Assembly (NCBI GenBank): GCA_946811695.1
Contig: OX328125.1
Coordinates: 108,669,715-108,733,714, forward strand
DNA: 64,000 bases
From: Gonocerus acuteangulatus
Taxonomy: Eukaryota; Arthropoda; Insecta; Hemiptera; Coreidae
Direction of reading: 5' to 3'
Part shown: piece by piece, positions 33,875 to 45,717 of the stretch
Layout of the letters: every line of letters starts with the position of its first letter
Numbering within the stretch: position 1 is the first letter of the stretch
Program-made: the position numbers and the translations under genes
Notes under the pieces: generated by a model
The model's input: the letters and a program-made list of their open reading frames with translations, nothing else
Told to the model about the DNA's origin: nothing
The model's database searches: none

Positions 33875-34095
33875 CTGTTCGCTCATTTCTGGCTTCCCTA
33901 ATGGTCCGATTGTGATGAAATTCGGTACAAAAATCCGTCGCCCAATTTGAAAGGTCAAGTTCGTTAACCAGCAAAATCCGCCTACCGGAAGATGGCGTTT
34001 GGGGCGAAATTCGCGCAAAAAAAATCGTAACGCTTACGTTTTTGAGTTGATAAGCTTGTAAGTACTCTTTTTATATGATTCCTGGGCTAGGAAAA
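33871..34095 (-). mobile_element. Element family A fragment
   Basis: Reverse copy of the segment before and after the TA tract in family A (GTTCGTTAACCAGCAAAATC, AATCGTAACGCTTACG). Cut off at CTAGGAAAAC, where an M1 interior fragment starts. Confidence 0.65.
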
Positions 34096-34486
34096 CTATA
34101 TTTGTAGACGCACATATTTTATTCTTTTTTTCCCCTTTTCAGTTCTATAATGTATTTTCCATAATTTATTTTTATATCTTCGGTTCTAAAATGTATTTTG
34201 ATGCGCTAAAGACAAATTCTTTAAACACAAAAACGCTCTCAACTACGAAAAAAAGTTATTAAGCATTAAGGTTATCTGTTTAGCTGGTTATTTAGGATAA
34301 CATAAACAATGATATTTGTAAACACACATATTTTATTCATTTTTTTCTCTTTTCGGATATTTTACATTTATTTAGCATTATGGGCATACGTGCTATGCGT
34401 TTCCACTCGCTCAAGAAGAAATCAAAACTCTAGTCAATCCAATTCGCTAAAATTAATAGAATTCTATTAATTTTAGCGACTCTAGT

Positions 34487-34488
<2 letters not shown>
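34096..34488. mobile_element. M1 interior fragment without ends
   Basis: Shares GCTATGCGTTTCC and AAGAAGAAATCAAAACTC-type words with M1 copies; ends at CTCTAGTCAA directly against a long TA tract (34489-34573). Confidence 0.55.

Positions 34489-34573
<85 letters not shown>
34489..34573. repeat. (TA)n microsatellite
   Basis: About 85 bp of TA. Confidence 0.95.
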
Positions 34574-34577
<4 letters not shown>

Positions 34578-34946
34578 CATGTTTGAAATTGTACACATTC
34601 CCTAGTTGGATTGTTTAGCGGGTATCCTCCTTCCCTCCGTAGGGAGGAAACCCGCTTGTTCAAACACCCTTCATGCAAGGATGACCCGCAGCCATCGTAG
34701 AGGACACGTGGCGGGACGCAAAAGGCAAGATTCAAATCCCCACGTGGGAGCGGAGAATTCCGCCAAGTGACGTCACAGCTGCGCGTGGCTTTCCATCTGA
34801 TAGGCCTATGACGTCAGACCTAACACGTGCCAGCTATGACGACACGTGTCCACGTAGGCCCTTCCTTACAACCCCTCGAAACTCCCCCTCACTGGGTCAA
34901 GCATCAAGTTCACAAACTCCTCCCCTGTTTTCGTTCCGATGTATAC
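34574..34946. other. GC-richer stretch with hairpin and CACGTG/TGACGTCA words
   Basis: A hairpin GCGGGTATCCTCC/GGAGGAAACCCGC lies near 34617-34655. Then ACACGTGG, CCACGTGG, GTGACGTCAC, ATGACGTCAG, ACACGTGCC and ACACGTGTCC follow within 200 bp. No ORF I can support. Confidence 0.5.
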
Positions 34947-35230
34947 AGGGTGTTTCGTAAATGGATGGCAATACTCGAGAGGGTGAATGTCGACGAAAAA
35001 TGTATTTAAAAACTGTCAACCTCATGTTTCTATCTGCGTTTGTTTCAGTCATATGCCGTTGTAAACGTTATTCAGAAAAAAAAACATGTTTTTTGTAGAA
35101 AAACTGCAATTTTCTCTGCTTATTATTTTTCAACGTTATCTTACTTTTTTTAGAACAGCATATAAATACATAAATACTAGCATACATATCGCACTAGTAT
35201 TTCTAAAGTGACACAACTAAAAAATCGGTT
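34947..35230. mobile_element. Left part of a CAGGGTGTTTCGTAAATG-type element
   Basis: Starts CAGGGTGTTTCGTAAATGG at 34948 after TA. GCACTAGTATTTCTAAAG at about 35191 recurs inverted at about 36537. The end resembles that of the foldback at 54448 (CAGGGTGTCCCGTAAATG). No closing end is found on the right. Confidence 0.5.
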
Positions 35231-35266
35231 ATATTCACACCGTCATAGTTATGACTATGAAAGACA

Positions 35267-35268
<2 letters not shown>

Positions 35269-35355
<87 letters not shown>
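35269..35355. repeat. (TA)n microsatellite
   Basis: Long TA tract just before an H2 Helitron-like copy. Confidence 0.95.
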
Positions 35356-35359
<4 letters not shown>

Positions 35360-35448
35360 CCTTATACAAATCTACACCGTTTGACCGATTTTGACCAAAC
35401 TTGGCACACAGGTAGGTCTTGATACGAGAAATCTTCTAGGCTTGGTCA

Positions 35449-36101
35449 AAATCCTGTAGTTTAAATCTGCTGTCCATTCCCGTGGTACCCGCTCCCGTCC
35501 CTCCGATCTCTATCCTCCCACTCATAAAACAGCCTTCTTCGACCGTTCCTTCATCTCCCGAGCCTCCTCCTTCTGGAACTCTATCCCTCTTTCCATTCGA
35601 CACTCTCCTTCCTTACCTGTCTTTAAATCCCGCCTCTTTGCTTTTCTCCTATCCTCCCAGGAAGACGCTTCTTAAAATTTCACCACCAGGAAGACCTGAT
35701 TACCTTTGTAAATTATATTGCTGTTTTTTTCTCGTGTTTATGCATTTTCCTAGTTTATATCTTTTTATAGCCCCCATTCCTTTAATATTTATTCAACTTT
35801 TTAATATTTATTTGTTTATTTAAACTCTTTAATTTTATTCCCATCCCCCTCTGAACATTGTATCATCATTGCCCCATTCCAATGAATGTACATATTTACT
35901 TATATTTCATTTTATTATTTAAGGCTTCACATATAATATTTGTGTTAGTTGCTTTTTTTGTTTTGTTCTTTTATACTTTTGTTTTTCTTTATTCATATTT
36001 ATATTTTTAGGTTAAATTTCTTTATTGTTTATTTTGTACTTATTTTTATTCTTATGGGACGAAGTACCAGAATAAAGTTTTTTTTTCATTCATTCATTCA
36101 A
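35449..36101 (+). mobile_element. 5'-truncated non-LTR retrotransposon with (ATTC)n tail
   Basis: The body holds the C-terminal coding remnant described at 35469, then a T-rich 3' UTR, CAGAATAAAGTTTTTTTT and a CATTCATTCATTC tail. Tail and truncation are typical of CR1/Jockey-type LINEs. It is absent from the H2 copies at 4566 and 51023. Confidence 0.75.
35469..35675 (+). pseudogene. LINE reverse transcriptase C-terminal end
   Basis: In frame from 35469 to a TAA at 35673: THKTAFFDRSFISRASSFW, then NSIPLSIRHSPSLPVFKSR. This pattern (polar, S-F-x-x-R-A, F-W-N-S-I-P, I-R, F-K-x-R-L) is the conserved end of many Jockey/CR1-clade RT proteins. No catalytic residue is included; the rest of the ORF is missing. 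Confidence 0.75.
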
Positions 36102-36394
36102 AAATAGTCAAATTTCAAAATTTAGTGAAAAGTTTTGTTCAAGAAATTTGGCTACACTGAACCATTCAGATTGTGACAGCCATTATGAATCGACAACTAC
36201 TGGCCTCTGTCGGATGTTAGATGAAGTGCTGCAGTGCTGGCCTCTGCTGGGTATCATTATGAACTGAAACAAATTCACATCGTTTGACCTATTTTCGTAA
36301 CTGGGTATAGACAACTAGGTATCAAGTAGATCTTGATACGGGGAGAGTCATAGACAGAAAGTAGGTGTAGCATGGCACACTGGGTAACAGCTAG

Positions 36395-36944
36395 TGGCAA
36401 ATAAAACCGTATGTACATAGCCACAGAGCTTGTACACCAGAGGGCACTTGTGTCAACCTTCTTGTCTTAATGCTATTTCATCTACATAGGCAAGAGTGAC
36501 ACTTTCAGTTGAGTTTCATTTTGAGTTGTGTCACTTTAGAAATACTAGTGCGATATACGCAAAATTCCGACCAAAAAAAAACGTGTTTTAACGTTTTTCC
36601 TCAGTAGGACAACAAACATGTTAAAAAGTTTTTCAACGATGCACTCTTTTTAGTGTAAACCACCTATTTTATGGATTATTTTTCTAAAATGGAATTAGTT
36701 AAAAAGACTTGGCACCTTGTTTCCTTTAGTGCCGGGGTGCGCAATCCAAATCGGTTAGTCGGCCAAATAATAAAAATATTTTACTACCGTAAAATTGATG
36801 TTCCACCTGTTTTTGCTTTTTGCTGGAGATTTTATTTTCTGAAATTAACTGATAATTTAGCTGACGCGCATTTTCGTTTCGTCCGTTTATGATCAAAATG
36901 TATAAATTGAGATATATGTTACCGGGAAATTATATAATCCAGGG
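36395..36944. other. Unassigned DNA with the inverted partner of 35190
   Basis: The TCACTTTAGAAATACTAGTG word near 36533 mirrors 35190-35215. I see no gene; the frame at 36671-36892 shows no family features. Confidence 0.45.
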
Positions 36945-37362
36945 ATTCTATAGAATGCCTAAGCGGTTTAGGCAAAGTATAGAAAGTATTAGTTTCTACA
37001 TCATATTACACACATTACCTAGGCATTGTATAAAATGACTAGGTATTCTATAGAATGCCTAAGCGGTTTAGGCAAAGTATAGTAAGTATTAGTTTCTACA
37101 TCATATTACACACATTACCTAGGCATTCTATACAATGCAATACCTAGGCATTGTATAGAATGCCTAAGCGGTTTAGGCAAAGTATAGAAAGTATTAGTTT
37201 CTACATCATATTACACACATTACCTAGGCATTGTATAAAATGCCTAGGTATTCTATAGAATGCCTAAGCGGTTTAGGCAAAGTATAGTAAGTATTAGTTT
37301 CTACATCAAATTACACACATTGCCTAGGCACTCTATACAATGCCTAGGTATTCTATAGAATA
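36945..37362. repeat. ~100-105-bp tandem repeat, four copies
   Basis: AAGCGGTTTAGGC occurs at about 36961, 37061, 37166 and 37266. Each unit also has ACATTACCTAGGCATT and TATAGAATGCCTA, which are self-complementary words around CCTAGG. No coding potential. Confidence 0.85.
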
Positions 37363-37382
37363 ACTGTTGCTTATTTGGCATT

Positions 37383-37941
37383 GGGATCTTTTTGCGAAGA
37401 CCACATCCAGTTACTTTTGAAGTAGCAGTAGTGATTGTATCAGTGATTCAGCGCAAGCGCATTACTCCTTTGCCTTCCTACTGGAGGATTCCGATGACCA
37501 ATTGCATTGGTTCTTGCTGGGAGTAAAGTAACCTTCAACAGTTAATTAGCTTTTGTTTGTGAAAAAGCTCTGCTTATGTTAGTGAGAAAAAATGGGTCTT
37601 TTAGATTAGTTCGCGATGTTCCTGACAAAGAAAAAGGGATTGGTTTCTTCCTCGGAAAAATTAATGGAATCTTATTAATTTTAGCGAGTTGGATAGACTA
37701 GAGTCGCTACAATTAATATAATTCTATTAATTGCGATTGACTAGAGTTTTGATATCTTCTTGAGCGAGCGGAAACGCATAACATGTAATATCCAAAAACG
37801 AGAGAGAGAGAGAAAAGGAATAAAATATGTTTGTTTACAAATATCGTTGTTTGTTATCCTTCATAACCTGCAAAACAGTCAACTTTAATGCTTAATAACT
37901 TTTTTCATAGTTGAGAGAATTGATTTTGATCATATTAACAT
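37383..37941 (-). mobile_element. M1 element, one end missing
   Basis: Starts GGGATCTTTTTGCGAAGACC; the order of internal words is reversed relative to the 866 copy. It stops at GATCATATTAACA, where family A begins with CATAGGAAAACG twice. Confidence 0.7.
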
Positions 37942-38965
37942 AGGAAAACATAGGAAAACGAATGAAACCATTTTGAAGGCGATATCTGTAACCGCTTTTG
38001 AGAAAAGTGGAATCAATGTTTTTGTAAGTCATTATTTTTTTGTGGGTACTTAGAATCGCGGGATTCAATTGAAATATTTTCTACATCTTGGAAATTAATC
38101 CCAACTAAGATTTTTAAATTTTGGTTATATTTGGGGTTAAGGAAGTATGCGAAAAAAATATTTTATTAATAGACATGAAAAGTTTTCGGATCTTCATACA
38201 TTTTTTGTAAATATCTCGATAACGGTTGGGAAATCGTGGTAAGTGGAAAGTGACCATTTGAATGCTTTCTAAATTCTCTACAAAAAAGGTTCTGAAGCAA
38301 TATTCGATAGGGCAACGTCAATTAGAGATATAAGCGCTTAAAACTAAAGCCTGTTTGTTTTGAACGGGTTTTTGTCTTTTTTTATCTCACTTTTTAATTG
38401 GTTGTCTTTTGGTTTAAATTGCATTTATCAGTTAAATTAGTATTTTAGTAAAATAAGCCAAGAAACAGTGAAAGGTATTGGTAATAAGTTTGGAGTTGCT
38501 GTGGTAATCATGATGGCAGTGGCTATTCATGATGGCGTGTACATAGGTTTGTTTTGATTTCTCCAATCTATATAACCTTCCTCATAGCCTCCAACTGAAG
38601 TTATCGTTTTTTCTTATTTTATATCAAGATTTTACCCTCGAGAGAATATGAAGCACATATTTACAGTTGATTATAACAGTAAAATGAATTTGCTAGTAAA
38701 ACAAAAGAAACATAAAATGACAACGAATTTTTGGTTCGAAATAGAGCTTTCTGTGCAGTAGTCGAAGAGTGAGTACGTTTTCATTAAATAATTGTATTGA
38801 TTTATTCAGCCTTCCACAAGAATGAGGATTAAGAATTATCCGTATTATTCAGTGTAAGTTGGCTACTGTCAGTTTCCTGTGATTTGTGATGCCTAATCTA
38901 TTCCATTTCTTCGAGATATAGGGAACCACGCTAAGATGATGCAGTTCCTGCGAGTCGGACTTTTT
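37942..38965 (-). mobile_element. Element family A, minus strand, 3' truncated
   Basis: The 5' end is at 38965 (GTCCGACTCGCAGGAACTGC on minus), followed by TTAGCGTGGTTCC. It preserves the uninterrupted form of the site where family B inserted in the 11883 copy. Confidence 0.75.
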
Positions 38966-39299
38966 GATCCAATACCGAGATTCCGGAGACTACTCTTCCA
39001 GAGAGGAAAAAAGTTTTTGTTCTCGATGTTTACCTCATAAGAGTTTCTAGGGGTGTTAATTTTAAATCTGCTGTTATTTTGGTTAAAAAAAAAAAAGTGT
39101 AGAATGCCAGTTGACTTCAAACGTAGGCATATTTTTGAATTCATTTGGCGAAATATAAATTATAGTTTAACGATTGTATATGATCTTTATTCTACTCTCT
39201 AAAACAAATTGGTGAAAAAATCATGTCGATATCATTTTCAAAAATTTATATATAAAATAAAGCATTTTCAACCTATTTTATTTTATTTCTCGGCTCACT
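38966..39299. repeat. Repeat family K, copy 1
   Basis: Matches 47879-48365 (shared AATCTGCTGTTATTTT, AAACAAATTGGTGAAA and CATTTTCAACCTATTTTA). This copy lacks the ~191-bp insertion of the other one and so gives the empty site. Confidence 0.7.
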
Positions 39300-39695
39300 C
39301 CGTAGCGAAATTACTAATATGCTCATACCGGTTGTAATTTCTGTTGTATTGTAACAAAACTCGGTGTCTTGATATTACTTCTCACGTCTACCGCTAGAGG
39401 TGCTGTATCCCGTTCCTGGCTTACAGGAAAATGTGAAATTTTCGTTTATATCTTAAGTAGTTTATTACCAAGCATAAACAAAACTCTGCAAAGGAATTAT
39501 TTAAATAAATAATAATTAAATTAATTTGTTAATTGAGTTGCTCATTACAAATGTAAAAGAGCAGAACTATTTATATTTTTATTTTATTTATTCAGATTAT
39601 TTTAAGCAAATTATTCAGGAATGCAGTCTACACTACTCACATTATGAAGGAAAGTGCTTAGTTATACAGCTCTTGCGTCACGGAGGTTCTTTTAA
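39300..39695 (-). mobile_element. Element family B, diverged fragment
   Basis: Ends with GAAAGTGCTTAGTTATACAG then CTCTTGCGTCACGGA, a decayed form of the family-B 5' end, and shares GCAAATTATTCAGGAATGCAG. Confidence 0.6.
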
Positions 39696-40498
39696 TTTGC
39701 ACGCACTCTTTGACCAATCTCTTTCCCATTCATAAAGTGTTTTAGTGTTTGAATTTCATGTTTTCCAAATGACACTAGTTCCTGCTAGTAGAGATTTTTT
39801 GTAGTAGTTGACAAAGCTTTCTAAAACATCCTGATTCTGAATGTTATTTATCTGAGCCATAAAATAAAGATATTCCCCGAAACTCCTATTTGGATGCTTG
39901 GTATTTTGAAGAGCAAGACAAGGGAAAGGTTGAGAGATACCAGCGCATAGAGAACTCTTTGATGTATCTAGTTTCTGAGGTTTAGTGTTTCTAGAAACTT
40001 GATACTTGGAGGAGAAAGCCTGGACCAGCGCTGGTTTTACGTTCTACATACTAGGCAATATATCAACCAATAACTCCATAGAGGTCACAATATAGTGCGC
40101 AGATACTCTCATCCAAAGAGATAGGTTTGTCCAATTTTAGACACCTCATTCCACCTCAGGCCAAATCAACTGTTTATAAAAAAAACAATATATTGTGTTT
40201 CGGGCTACATCTTAACCGATTTCAATGCATTTTTTTTTTAAATAAAAGGTAATACAATGTAGAACAACTTTGTCTAGTAAAAACTTTGTTTTTTAAACAA
40301 AGTCCCTTGTTTATTAAATTAAGTGGAAAAATGTTTTAAACCTTTCAATATTCCTAACCTTCTAGTTTCCTTTTGTCATAAATTATTTAAAATATTAATA
40401 CTAATGCTTCTGTTATCGTAGTTTTTACTTTAGTTTTTTTTTCGGGAACCAATTATTATTGACACTTTCTAAGCAATGTTCACATTGAAATTATTTAA
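39696..40498. other. Unassigned DNA with a family F fragment
   Basis: 40195-40310 matches 11165-11310. No gene seen otherwise. Confidence 0.5.
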
Positions 40499-40698
40499 AT
40501 TTTAACGTCCATTATTATTAACTACGAATTTTGGGACGGGTTATCTATGGATTACCACACTTTTCTAGCCAGGAGAGGGCTGATGCCATTTATTTTATCT
40601 GAAGAAACGTTACCACCACATAGTGGGAATCGAACCCACGACCTTTGGCACGGAGTGTTAAGTGCTCAACACTTAACACTCACGGCCGATTGGCCTCC
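40499..40698 (-). mobile_element. tRNA-derived SINE, family S3
   Basis: Minus strand: GGAGGCCAATCGGCCGTGAG head, B box GTGGGTTCGATTCCCAC, a tail with AGAAAAGTGTGGTAATCC, ending GTTAATAATAATGG. Best copy of S3 here. Confidence 0.75.
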
Positions 40699-40941
40699 AT
40701 GTTCACCTTTCTCACTGTTTAACTGCTATTAGGGCAGCTAGATACGGGGCCAAAGTCTCTTCATCCTCCTGGGAAGGTCTTTAGGATGGGTCCGAGTGGA
40801 AAGGGATTGACCTCTAGGATTTGGGGGGGATGACAATTTGGAATGAAACGTGAGAATCAGACGACACATAATTTAAAAAATAAATAAAATACAATCATAT
40901 GAATTTGGGAGTTACTTATTCATTAGTTAATGTTTAGGTAT

Positions 40942-41711
40942 AATGTACCTCTTGGGTAGATAAGAAGGTATATATGTGTTGGCTAGACTTACCGTGGAAC
41001 ACCAGGTATTGCGCATTGGGGAAAGGTGCAAAAAAATATTTCCCAAAAATAGAGTTTTATTCAGAAGCCAACTATCTTTAATGTAAAATTAAGACAATTT
41101 TATAATGAATAATAAATACGGCTGACCATTTTAAAGGGGATAACATGCAAAAAAAAGAAAAATTAATTGTTTTTATTCTAATATTAAATGAGAGTTTTAT
41201 TCACGCTGCCATCCGGGACAGCTGTACAAGAGCATGTGAGCAAGAACCAATGAGAGCACAGAGAACAACCACAACTACACGGTGCTCGCATTCACTGTTA
41301 CGTTTACACGCAGTGTATTGGAGTCTATCATAGGCAATATTTATTTTTATGTTTCCTGATAATCAAACCCCACAAAAGTGTCTGCCCTTTTGTAATTATT
41401 TTCAAATATGTTTATTGAAGACGCTGTTTAAATCGCAGCGTGAATAAAGCACTTCATTAAATATTAAAAATAAAAACTAAGTGCTTTGTTTGTTTTTTTA
41501 TTTACATTTTAATCTTCTTAAAAGTGTCTGCCTTATTTATTATTCATTGTAAAATTGACTTAATTTGCAATTTTTTACATTAATGATAGTTGGCTTCTGA
41601 ATAAAACACTATTTTTGGGCAATATTGTATTGCACCTTTCCTCTACCTGGTGTTCCAAAGTATGTCCAGGAAACACATATTTACCTTCTTATCTGCCCAA
41701 GAGGTACATTA
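40942..41711. repeat. Repeat family E arranged as inverted repeat
   Basis: Arms 40942-41122 and 41530-41711 are complements (AATGTACCTCTTGGG, TTGGCTTCTGAATAAAAC). The loop of about 400 bp is unrelated and has no clear ORF. Confidence 0.7.
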
Positions 41712-42133
41712 AAGCAAAATTTCTAGGTGCATAAAACAGTTCATGAAAAGTGCGTTACCAGCTCTCCGACTATTAGAAGACACCGCGAATTTAAAGCCAT
41801 GTTTGTAAAGCAGTAGTTTTATATAATGTTATTTAAAGATATTGTTTGTAATGTGTATTTATAACGGACGTTGATCTATTTTATAAACTCATTAATTTAA
41901 CTTTCAGTTAATTCATTTTGATTGAGGGAGACAGACCTTCGCGGGTGTTGAGAAGTTGTTTGGCTCGGATTCAAGGGAAGCACGTGGCTGGTAGCTATCC
42001 TCAAAATCTAGTTCAGGAGGTAGATATTGCTGTAGCGAGTCGCAAGGTCAGAATTCAACAAAACTCGAAGAAGAAATTATTATTTACAGGTTTTTTCGTT
42101 TTATGAACATCCTATGTGAAAAAAAAAATAAAA
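41712..42133. other. Unassigned DNA
   Basis: A 62-codon frame lies at 41918-42106; I recognise nothing in it and do not call it. Confidence 0.5.
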
Positions 42134-42471
42134 AAATCAGCCCCGCAACAGGCCAAGAGGGCCCTAAGGGGCAGATACTATAGAGGTATCTGATTCATGA
42201 CCATACAGCACACTAGGGAGATCAGTCAGTACTATGCTCCGGCCGCCTGATTTTACCCTTTGCTGCTTCGACTGCAAGGGTCATTAGCACCCAAGGGACC
42301 CATTATTAAATTAATTAAAGGCTGGGTTGGCCTAGGGACGGCCAGGGAGGCCGAATTCAACCCATGAACGAAGACACTAGAAGATAAAAATCTTTAGTGC
42401 TTGCTCGGGATTTGAAGGTCCTCCAGCTTATTAGTCCAGTGCTCTACCACTGATCTAACCTCACCCCCATC
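42134..42471 (-). mobile_element. tRNA-derived SINE, family S2
   Basis: Minus strand: GAGGTTAGATCAGTGGTAGA (A box), then body and GGCCTGTTGCGGGGCTGATT followed by a T-rich tail. The B box is partly lost (AAATCCCGAGC). Confidence 0.75.
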
Positions 42472-42859
42472 CTGTGTGGAGCTGGGAAACAGATTAGCAA
42501 GCCCGCCGATAGGGTCAATCTGCAACAAGTAAGACTTGAACCCACAGGCCTAACCTAAGGATCCAGCATGTACCTTATACACACCGTAGTGCATCAGGCC
42601 AATTCCGGTCTACGCACACTGCCTGTACATTATTACCCGTCTGTATATTATTACCTGTCTGTATATATTAGAGCCGATTATTACCCTCTCATAACTTAGG
42701 CAAGTCAGCACCAATGACCATTTATGGATTCATTGTGTTGATAGATAGCACCACCCAGCAGCAGGACCCAATCAGGTGACAATGTTGGGCAAAACTAAAA
42801 CCTCAAATTAAAACTACATTCACTTTTAAAAATAAACTAAATCTAAACTAAGGCTAAGG
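42472..42859. other. Possible further tRNA-like SINE head, low support
   Basis: On minus, GTGGGTTCAAGTCTTAC (about 42530-42546) looks like a B box and AATTGGCCTGATGCACTA (about 42588-42605) could hold an A box. A related head without the rest is at about 47335-47375, plus. No tail recognised. Confidence 0.3.
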
Positions 42860-44135
42860 TATGTGGACTGTCTCAGTTCTTACACAAATAAAGCGGATCA
42901 GACATTCAGCGGAGGAGACCTGTGTTCGGGGTTTAGCTGACGTCTGTGGGAGGCTTGATAGGGCAAAGCGAAGGGATTGCCTCAGTTCTGACAGAAATAT
43001 AGCGGATCAGACATGCAGTGGAGGAGCCCTGTATTCGGTCTTTAGCCGACGTCTGTGGAAGCCTTGACAGGCCAAAGGGTTGGGGACTGTCACAGTTCTT
43101 TCAGAAATATAGTGGATCAGACATGCAGGGGAGGAGACCTATGTTCGGGCTTTAGCTGGCGTCTGTGGAAGGCTTGACAGGCCAAAGGGATGGGGACAGT
43201 CTCAGTTCTGACAGAAATATAGCGGACCAGAAATGCAGTGGAGGAGATCTGTTCTCCAGCTTAAGATGACGTCCCTAGCGGGGTAAATACGCTAAAGTGA
43301 CAGGCACTGGTGAACTTATGATTCCCATCATGACAGGGCAAGGTAAGGGGACTGTCTGAGTTCTTACAGAAATATAGCGGATCATACATTCAGCGGAGGA
43401 GACCTGTGTTCGATCATTAGCTGACGTCTGTGGAAGGCATGACAGGCCAAGGCAAGGGGACTGACTCAGTTCTGACAGAAATATAGCGGATCAGACATGC
43501 AGTGGAGGAGACCTGTGTTCGGGCTTTAGCCGACGTCTGTGGAAGCCTTGACAGGCCAAGGCAAGGGGACTGACTCAGTTCTGACAGAAATATAGCGGAT
43601 CAGATATGTAGTGGAGGAGACCTGTGTTCGGGCTTTAGCTGGCATCTGTGGAAGGCTTGACAGGGCAAGGTAAGGGGACTGTCTGAGTTCTTACAGAAAT
43701 GTAGCGGATCATACATTCAGCGGAGGAGACCTGTGTTCGATCATTAGCTGACGTCTGTGGAAGGCATGACAGGCCAAGGCAAGGGGACTGACTCAGTTCT
43801 GACAGAAATATAGCGGATCAGACATGCAGTGGAGGAGACCTGTGTTCGGGCTTTAGCTGGCGTCTGTGGAAGGCTTGACAGACCAAAGGGTTGGGGACTG
43901 TCCCAGTTCTGGCAGAAATATAGTGGATCAGACATGCAGTGGAGGAGACCTATTTTCGGGCTTTAGCTGGCGTCTGTGGAAGGCTTGACAGGCCAAAGGG
44001 ATGGGGACAGTCTCAGTTCTGACAGAAATATAGCGGATCAGACATGCAGTGGAGGAGATCTGTTCTCCAGCTTAAGATGACGTCCCTAGCGGGGTAAATA
44101 CGCTAAAGTGACAGGCACTGGTGAACTTATGATTC
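42860..44135. repeat. ~110-bp tandem repeat array with a longer-period variant
   Basis: About ten to eleven units contain CAGTTCTGACAGAAATATAG, GGATCAGACATGCAG, GGAGGAGACCTGTGTTCGG and GACGTCTGTGGAAGGC. Two places (about 43250-43340 and 44060-44135) carry an extra AAGATGACGTCCCTAGCGGG segment, pointing to block duplication. Frames are not consistently open, so it is non-coding. Confidence 0.85.
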
Positions 44136-44682
44136 CTCATTATTTGTATGACAAATTTATAATTACAAAAAATTATACAGAAAGCATTAAAAATAATGAA
44201 AAATAAAAAGTACTTACAGTAAACCAAAACGAAGAGTTGGTAAGAGAGCGAAATAAAGAGAGAGAGAGCGAGGGAGAGATCGCGACGCGTGCAGGTGTCA
44301 GAATGGGGATCAGATGGTAGTGTGCAGATTATCAACGATGAGGAGGACGAATACAGCCGAAGATAGCCGAAGCTTGAGCCGAATACCAATCAGCTGTTTG
44401 TTACGTCATCACTACACGTGCCGATTCCAGCCGATCCCGCACGACCACCTCCCAGCTGACTGCTACGTCATCAATCCACGTGCCGCTATAGTACTAGAGG
44501 CCATCAGCTGCCTCTAGTCATCACATACTTTTTTCCAGTAATGTTGCCAACCTCGCTGCAATATGCAAAGTACTCAGCCTTCGAGAATTCACTCGTGTCA
44601 CTGCAATTCACTCAGGTCTCCATACTCTCTCAAATTCAATCCCCTATTCAAAATGAACGCCCGTATATTAGCTCGTTAAGAT
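44136..44682. other. Unassigned, GC-richer, CACGTG and ACGTCA words
   Basis: A (GA)n patch at about 44255-44275, then TTACGTCATCACTACACGTG and CTACGTCATCAATCCACGTG repeated about 65 bp apart. No gene supported. Confidence 0.5.
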
Positions 44683-45118
44683 CAGTGTTGGGCAAAAATT
44701 ATTCAGAATGATGAATAATGATTAATGAATAAATGTATTATTTCATTCATGAATGAAGAATAATTACTTTAATTCATTATTCGTTATTCTGTGAATGAAG
44801 TTTATGTTTTATTCACAAATTATTCGAATGATCATTCTGAATAAACATGTTTTAGTGAATAACGATAGATTTATTATAATGTTGGCAGCCAGAAATAGTG
44901 TGTTTGAGTAGGATTATTCAGTAGACCAACCAGAAATAAATAATAACGAATGAAGAATAATGAATGATGAATAACGAATAATGAATAACGAATAATTCTG
45001 TGAATAATTCATGATGTACTGTGTGAATAAGATAATTCAGTGAATTATTCATCATTCACTAAAAATTTATTCGAATAATCATTCAAATAATAATTTATTC
45101 GAATAATGCCCAACACTG
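44683..45118. mobile_element. hAT-like MITE, 436 bp
   Basis: Ends CAGTGTTGGGCA and TGCCCAACACTG; exact 8-bp duplication GTTAAGAT at 44675-44682 and 45119-45126. The interior is made of ATTCATTATTC-like words and is nearly self-complementary. Confidence 0.9.
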
Positions 45119-45126
45119 GTTAAGAT

Positions 45127-45717
45127 ATATCGTTTTATACACATCGATTTACATGAAATATTAACGTTGAAAGATTGAATTCCATTTTATAAACTACAGG
45201 AATTCTCCTACATTTTTTTGCCATTTTTCCTAAAAATCCCCCCTTTTTTTTATTAAGACGTTTCCTTTCTTCCTTCGTAGGAAGAAAACCGGCCGAATTC
45301 GTCGACTCGATGGCGCAATCTGAAGCAGCCATTAGGAAATATCGACTTATACTTATAAATAATATACACCCCCCACTTAAAAAAAAAAAAAAAAAGAAGC
45401 CAAGGTTTAAGCCCCTCACAAAAACAGTTTTCCTATGATTATGATATCATAGTATTCGTCCAAGTTATAAGCCCTTAATATCTTGTCAAGAACCTAAATA
45501 ATACCCTCTTACCTATTTGTGCCTTTCCAATTGGGCCAGTTTTGTTAAATGATGGCCGCTTTGACGATCGGATTTATTATGAAATCTCTGGCATGGAAAG
45601 ATTCTATTTGGAATACTCGGCCAAATTTGGCCAAATACTACGATATCATAACTTTCATAGGGAAATAGTTTATGGGAGGGGCCTGGAACTCGGCCTCTTT
45701 TTTTCGACGTTAGTTTT
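45127..45717. other. Unassigned DNA
   Basis: No gene or known repeat recognised; a short A run lies at 45379-45396. Confidence 0.5.

Larger units (their letters stand above)
35356..36394 (+). mobile_element. Helitron-like H2 element interrupted by a LINE
   Basis: Same sequence as 4588-4942: starts in TTGTTCCTTATACAAATC and ends GGGTAACAGCTAG with T following. A LINE 3' end lies inside at about 35449-36101. Confidence 0.6.
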
